Notes under the pieces: model-generated
Told to the model about the DNA's origin: nothing
What the model saw: only the letters and a program-made list of their open reading frames with translations
Database searches by the model: none
Shown: positions 60,353-64,000 of the stretch, in pieces
How positions within the stretch are numbered: position 1 is the stretch's first letter
Layout: each line of letters begins with the position of its first letter
NCBI GenBank assembly: GCA_003054695.1
Contig: QAZA01000045.1
Span: forward strand, 372,001 to 436,000
Direction of reading: 5' to 3'
From: Verrucomicrobia bacterium LW23
GTDB taxonomy: Bacteria > Verrucomicrobiota > Verrucomicrobiia > Methylacidiphilales > UBA1321
Length of the DNA stretch: 64,000 nucleotides
Made by a program: the position numbers and the translations under genes

Positions 60353-60994
60353 TTACGTCAGGCACGTAAACGTGCACTTGTAGAGGCCGGAGATGCGCTC
60401 CGCGTTGCGGGAGACGGGGACGGACAGCACGCTCTCGAACATGTTCTGCTCCAGGCGGTGCATAATCTTGTAGCGGTCCGCGATGGCGAGTACGGGGCTG
60501 TTGTACTCGATGATCTGGTGCTGCTGGGTGTCCGGGTTAAAGTAGTACTCGCTCATGTAGCCTTCGCTTTCGCGCAGGGCGGCCAGGGAGCGGGCCTTTT
60601 CTTCCAGGTTGGTGCCGGTTACCTTCAGGCGCACCTCGGCGTTCTGGTTCTGATAGATCTGGTAGAGGATCTTTTCAGGGGCGGCCTCGCCGTAAACCTG
60701 GGTGATGGAGTTCAGGATCTCCAGCGTAAAGTTGGTGTACTCGGTAGGAAAGAATTCCTGCGCGAGCTCAGTGAGCCGGTAGGCTTTTTCCGGGCGACCC
60801 ATCCCTTTGGGGCGGCGCCAGGTGTCCAGATAGCCATCTTTTTCCAGCGCAACACAGTGCTGCTTGACCCCCATGTAACTGAGGTTCATGCGGTCACACA
60901 GTTCCGAAACGGACAAGCCCTGGCTGCGCTTGATTTCCGTAAGGATCTGGTATTTTTGGCTTTTGGTAATTTTTCGCAGTAAGCGGCTCTTCAT
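60353..60994 (-). CDS. SufR-like winged-helix regulator with altered cysteine motif
   Basis: 213 residues. The N-terminal HTH (LSVSELCDRMNLSYMGVKQH, then EKDGYLDTWRRPKGMGRPEK) and the layout match the SufR/DeoR-like regulators of Fe-S cluster genes. The family normally has a Cys in NCP, one in a CxLE-type segment and a terminal Cys before CxF. Here the first reads NSP, the second KIMHRLE (His), while YKCTF is kept. Fe-S sensing may therefore be lost or altered. It stands alone in front of about 800 bases without genes. Whether the family match holds needs a profile search. Confidence 0.75.
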   Translation of the reverse strand: MKSRLLRKITKSQKYQILTEIKRSQGLSVSELCDRMNLSYMGVKQHCVALEKDGYLDTWRRPKGMGRPEKAYRLTELAQEFFPTEYTNFTLEILNSITQVYGEAAPEKILYQIYQNQNAEVRLKVTGTNLEEKARSLAALRESEGYMSEYYFNPDTQQHQIIEYNSPVLAIADRYKIMHRLEQNMFESVLSVPVSRNAERISGLYKCTFTCLT

Positions 60995-61762
60995 AACCTA
61001 CTGTGTGGGGGCAGAGTGTTTCAGCGCTTCGATGAGCGCGACATTAAGTAACTCGGTGCAGGGGGGCAAGACATTTATGTGGAAAATGTCTTTTTTCCTG
61101 AAGTCCAATCGTTTGCGGGAATTAACACGCACCCGGCTGGTATTCGCCGTGTCGTTAAAAGGCTATAGCGTAGAAGTTCGACTGTGTGCAAATGGAAAAA
61201 GTATCCGAACATTGTCAACCCCAAAAAGAAAGCAGACTTTATACATTTGCGCAACAGTTATCTCGGAAAACTTTTTGATACATCTGGGGAACCGTAACAT
61301 TTTTTACTTAACTTCGAAAATCGTAACGCCGACAAAGCCGGATTCCGACCATTCGGACACGCACAAAAACCGGACAAAAACGATCCTCAAACGGTGATAC
61401 ATCTGCTGATCAGGCGTACGGTACAAATGTTGAAGGTGCGTTGCACGTTGTTGTCCATACGCCGTTTACAACGCATACATTTACACTGAAAATCGCCGCG
61501 AATCCCCCCGATGCGCCTCGAATCAGGGTTCGCGCAGACCGCTTCGGTTCTTCGCCACTTTTTGCGCGCGTTCAAAAAAATTTCGCGTTTTCGTAAACAT
61601 TTTTTGCACGCGTTGATTAGCAACGATTTACAAAGCAAAAATCGACCACCATGAGGCTGGCCAAGGCAATCCGCGGGGCTTTGGGCCGATTCTGGCGGCC
61701 GGGATGCCGCCGCCGGGCCGTTTCGCGCACATGTTTGAAGTGCGAATCGGCGGGTGAGAGCC
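60995..61762. other. AT-rich intergenic region without recognisable genes
   Basis: About 770 bases upstream of the SufR-like gene, clearly lower in GC than the window average. Open frames here are short and composed of atypical codons. It contains A/T runs near 61290-61310 and 61575-61610. No terminator, tRNA or DnaA-box cluster was seen. The promoter of the SufR-like gene must be at its left end. It may be a remnant of acquired DNA together with the IS remnant that follows. Confidence 0.55.
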
Positions 61763-61764
61763 TA

Positions 61765-62106
61765 GGTAGTGTTCATGAATCCTATTTTCACCTGCGTATA
61801 ACAGGTGAAATGAGATATCGATGAAGCAGCACGCGCGAGTTGGGGTAAGGAAGTTGCTGAGTGATGCGATGTGGGCGGAGTTTGAAAAGGCTCTGGCGGT
61901 GTCGAAGCATTCGCGGGCGGGGGCACCGCCGGCGATGAGCGACCGGGATTTCATCGAAGCGATCCTCTACCTGTATCGCGCCGGGTGCCCGTGGCGAGAC
62001 TTGCCCCAGGAGCTCGGTTACTGGCACGCCGTGTACATGCGGTACCGGCGCTGGCTTCCACCTCGTCTGCGCTTTTATCGCGGTCAAGGGATTCGTGAAC
62101 GCTACC
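61765..62106 (+). mobile_element. IS5-family deletion derivative with both terminal repeats
   Basis: Ends GGTAGTGTTCATGAATCC (61765-61782) and GGATTCGTGAACGCTACC (62089-62106) are inverted repeats with two mismatches in 18, flanked on both sides by TA, the likely target duplication. Inside is the 5' part of an IS5-type transposase gene joined out of frame to its 3' end. At 342 bases it cannot transpose by itself but could be moved by a full-length relative, like a MITE. Confidence 0.82.
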
Positions 62107-62109
62107 TAA
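61821..62109 (+). pseudogene. IS5-family transposase remnant
   Basis: Codons 1-78 (MKQHARVGVRKLLSDAMWAE to VYMRYRRW) match the N-terminal DUF4096-type domain of IS5-family transposases. The catalytic DDE core is deleted. After TGG at 62052-62054, reading in the next frame gives GFHLVCAFIAVKGFVNAT and a TAA at 62107-62109, which looks like the normal C-terminus of such transposases ending in the terminal repeat. The internal deletion therefore removed about three quarters of the gene and shifted the frame. Confidence 0.8.
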
Positions 62110-62840
62110 CGCTTGAGCTTTAACCCGCCATCGCCACCGCTGTCGTCGTCGGTGCCGGAGCTGGTGCTGCTGCCTTTGTCGGACTTGAGTTTGAACCCGC
62201 CGCTCCCGCTGTTGTTATTGTAGCCGCCTCCCCCGCCGCCGCCCTGCAGGTCGATGGACTTGCCGTTAACGCGCAGGATGAGTTTGGTGTACGTGTAGTT
62301 CTCGCCATCTGCCTGATGCTGAACGACATCGATAGTGCCCGAGCCTTTGGAGCCCTTGATGTCGAACGTGGCCGTAAAGGTGTCATTATCGAGATTGCTT
62401 TTGCTGGGGAACGAGTAGGTGATGTCGGAGCCCAGCTCGCGTTGCGCATCGGGCAGCGTCCTCACGTGATCCACCACCGACTTGGTGCGGCCGTCCAGCA
62501 ATGCGTAGCCCGCGTAGAAGAGTCCGCCGCAACTCGCCATCATTACCGCCATGCCGGCGCCGATAACCGCCAGGCAGCCCAGGCCCAGAAGCCAGGGCCA
62601 CCAGCCGCAGCCGCCACCGCCGCTGCGGTGGGGGATGGGGCCGCCGGGCTGTGCGTCGTAGGCGCCAACCGTGCCGCCGGGGAAGAGGTGGGCGCGGTAG
62701 GGCTTCCAATCCTGCGTTCCCTCTTCCAGCACGTTGATGTCGCTGTGGATAAGGCCGCGCTTGTGCATGTCCACCAGCGCCTCGTAGGGCACGGGTCCTG
62801 CGGCCTGTCCCTGGCTGTCCTGATAGTAGTACTTTTTCAT
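62106..62840 (-). CDS. GYF_2-domain membrane protein with Gly-rich C-terminus
   Basis: 244 residues from the ATG at 62840. KKYYYQDSQGQAAGPVPYEA begins a GYF_2 domain (about 1-55), paralogous to the one at 21122-21448. A Gly/Trp-rich segment and a membrane helix (about 84-115) follow, then a region (about 120-195) with a weak resemblance to Coa1-like domains (FTATFDIKGSKGSGTIDV). The C-terminal 50 residues are Gly/Ser/Asp-rich with GGFKLK and GGLKLKR repeats. The stop TAG is formed from the TA next to the IS remnant at 61765-62106, so the original end may have been longer. Confidence 0.72.
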   Translation of the reverse strand: MKKYYYQDSQGQAAGPVPYEALVDMHKRGLIHSDINVLEEGTQDWKPYRAHLFPGGTVGAYDAQPGGPIPHRSGGGGCGWWPWLLGLGCLAVIGAGMAVMMASCGGLFYAGYALLDGRTKSVVDHVRTLPDAQRELGSDITYSFPSKSNLDNDTFTATFDIKGSKGSGTIDVVQHQADGENYTYTKLILRVNGKSIDLQGGGGGGGYNNNSGSGGFKLKSDKGSSTSSGTDDDSGGDGGLKLKR

Positions 62841-63110
62841 GGCGTTACGCACTACTGTACGTGTGATTGTTAACGGTGGAAAGCAGGAAGCAACGTGAAG
62901 TACACGTTCAAGTGCAATCGCCCGGCCTGGAAGCCATGGAATCCCGGCCGCTGCGCAATGTGATTGACTTTTGCTGCCGCCAACGCGATAAATGCTACCA
63001 TAGCATGAATAGTGCGCCTGGCTCTGTGTCAGCGAGCGAGGCCTGTCCGCAGCGGCGCATCGCCCCTTCTCCTCTCCCTTCTCTCCCCATCCCCCCAAGG
63101 AGTTTGCCTT

Positions 63111-64000
63111 ATGGACCAGCTCTCCGGCATGTTTGACGGCGTGCTGCAGCCCGTGCTGCGGCTGGGCATGATCGCCATTGCCCTGATCCTGGGCTTCTGG
63201 GTCGGTATCCAGCTGGTAGGGCTGGACGGCGTCGCCGACCTTAAGCTGGATAAAACGCTGGGCGAGGCCCTGGGCCGCCACGATCCGGCCGAGCTGGGCA
63301 AGGACGTGCAGATTATCGTGGCCTCCTTCCCACAGTTTTGGCTGGCGTGGATCACCTCCGTCTGGCGCTTTCCGTTTGCGATCGTCATCATCTGGCTGGT
63401 TTTTCGCGTTGTGGTGGCGGAGAGCGGCGCGCTGCAGCTGGCCTCCGTTATGCTGGCTGTGCAGGCGGCCGGCACGTACGCTGTGGTGGGCGTTGGCACC
63501 GGCAAGTCGGTCGCCGTCCTGATGGTGCTGTTTGTCGGCACGCTGACCTGGCAGCTATGGAGCTGGTGGCGTGAAACGCACTGGGTGGAAGCGCTGGACG
63601 GCCCCGCCTACGTAGCCAGGGAGCAACGCGAAGCCGCCGAGGAGGGCGCAACGCGGCGCTCCGCACGGGCGGGCGCCAGGCACCCCACCGCCGCGGACGC
63701 CTCGCTGGAAGACGCTTATCAGCAAGCCCTTGCAGGGCAGACCGGCGATGATGCCGCGGAAGCCGACCCGTACGCGGCAGAAACCGCGCGCGAGCTGGAA
63801 GGGTATCACGAAGCCCCGCAGGACGAAACCGCCGCCGCCATCGCCGCGCTCTATGCCGACGACTCCGCGGGAAGGGCCGATGCCCGGCAGGAAATCCCCG
63901 GCGAAACCGAGGAAGAACGCTACGACCGCCTGCGCATGGCCCGCGAAGCCCAGGAGGCCGAAACCCGCGCCCGCCTGCTGGCCCAGCGCAAAGGTCACGG
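63111..64000 (+). CDS. Membrane protein with acidic Ala-rich C-terminal region, 3' truncated
   Basis: The frame opens at the ATG 63111, preceded at the right distance by AAGGAG, and is still open at the window edge (296 codons seen). The first 150 residues contain about four hydrophobic segments (LRLGMIAIALILGFWVGI, FPFAIVIIWLVFRVVV, VMLAVQAAGTYAVVGVG, SVAVLMVLFVGTLTWQLW). The rest is charged, rich in Ala, Glu and Arg, and probably cytoplasmic and partly coiled coil. No family recognised. Confidence 0.75.
   Translation, partial: MDQLSGMFDGVLQPVLRLGMIAIALILGFWVGIQLVGLDGVADLKLDKTLGEALGRHDPAELGKDVQIIVASFPQFWLAWITSVWRFPFAIVIIWLVFRVVVAESGALQLASVMLAVQAAGTYAVVGVGTGKSVAVLMVLFVGTLTWQLWSWWRETHWVEALDGPAYVAREQREAAEEGATRRSARAGARHPTAADASLEDAYQQALAGQTGDDAAEADPYAAETARELEGYHEAPQDETAAAIAALYADDSAGRADARQEIPGETEEERYDRLRMAREAQEAETRARLLAQRKGH

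Noticed and set aside
60888-61397. Plus-strand reading frame in the AT-rich region
   Set aside because: It starts inside the SufR-like gene on the other strand, has atypical composition and no recognisable domain.
62735-62745. TGTGGATAA, a perfect DnaA box
   Set aside because: It is a single copy inside the GYF-domain gene with no neighbouring boxes or AT-rich unwinding element, so it does not mark oriC.

Overview
The window is about 64 kb of GC-rich bacterial chromosome, most likely from the Verrucomicrobiota (an Opitutales-like member is my best guess). The pointers are the mix of large secreted CBM9/NHL-type proteins, long Pro/Ala-rich linkers, a small lipoprotein with a C-terminal segment I associate with Verrucomicrobia, and many intergenic palindromes built on ACGAAGACAC-like units. 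Taxonomy is inferred from gene content only. No rRNA, tRNA, CRISPR or prophage was seen.

Left part (1-21 kb). A truncated HicB-like antitoxin sits at the edge, followed by a leftward three-gene phosphorelay (PAS kinase, response regulator, hybrid kinase). An RND efflux pump then faces a convergent TolC-type outer-membrane protein across a repeat-filled gap, with no membrane fusion protein nearby. Next come an AraC regulator, a DUF1460 amidase-like enzyme, LexA with a palindromic candidate operator, a DUF2237 protein, alpha-glucan phosphorylase, and a tightly coupled HipA-like kinase/DUF3037 pair.

Middle (21-42 kb). A 1283-residue secreted CBM9/NHL protein is followed by a terminator, a divergent ArsR/old yellow enzyme pair, a Sua5-type tRNA-modification enzyme, and a bacterial pentameric ligand-gated ion channel with a long disordered N-terminal region. 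Then come a PDZ protein, a 1567-residue Pro/Ala-rich protein, an MntR-type regulator, a lysozyme-like secreted protein, an HD-type hydrolase and mnmG. Four perfect copies of TGTTCCACGTGGAACA lie within 3.3 kb around these last genes. They match the ParB-binding parS centromere motif, so this is probably the chromosome segregation locus, which would put the window near the replication origin.

Right part (42-64 kb). Housekeeping genes dominate: malQ (works with the phosphorylase on glucans), nadR-like, a LuxR regulator, a Nudix hydrolase, secA, an alpha/beta hydrolase, a Gfo/Idh/MocA oxidoreductase, a lipoprotein and a PfkB kinase. A rightward metallo-beta-lactamase fold / ATP-grasp / glycosyltransferase run follows; two of its genes carry REPIN-like palindrome pairs inside the reading frame. 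Then come an OGG1-type glycosylase, a SufR-like regulator without most of its cysteines, about 800 bp of AT-rich DNA, an IS5-family deletion remnant with both ends intact, a GYF-domain membrane protein whose stop codon lies at the remnant's edge, and a membrane protein running off the window.
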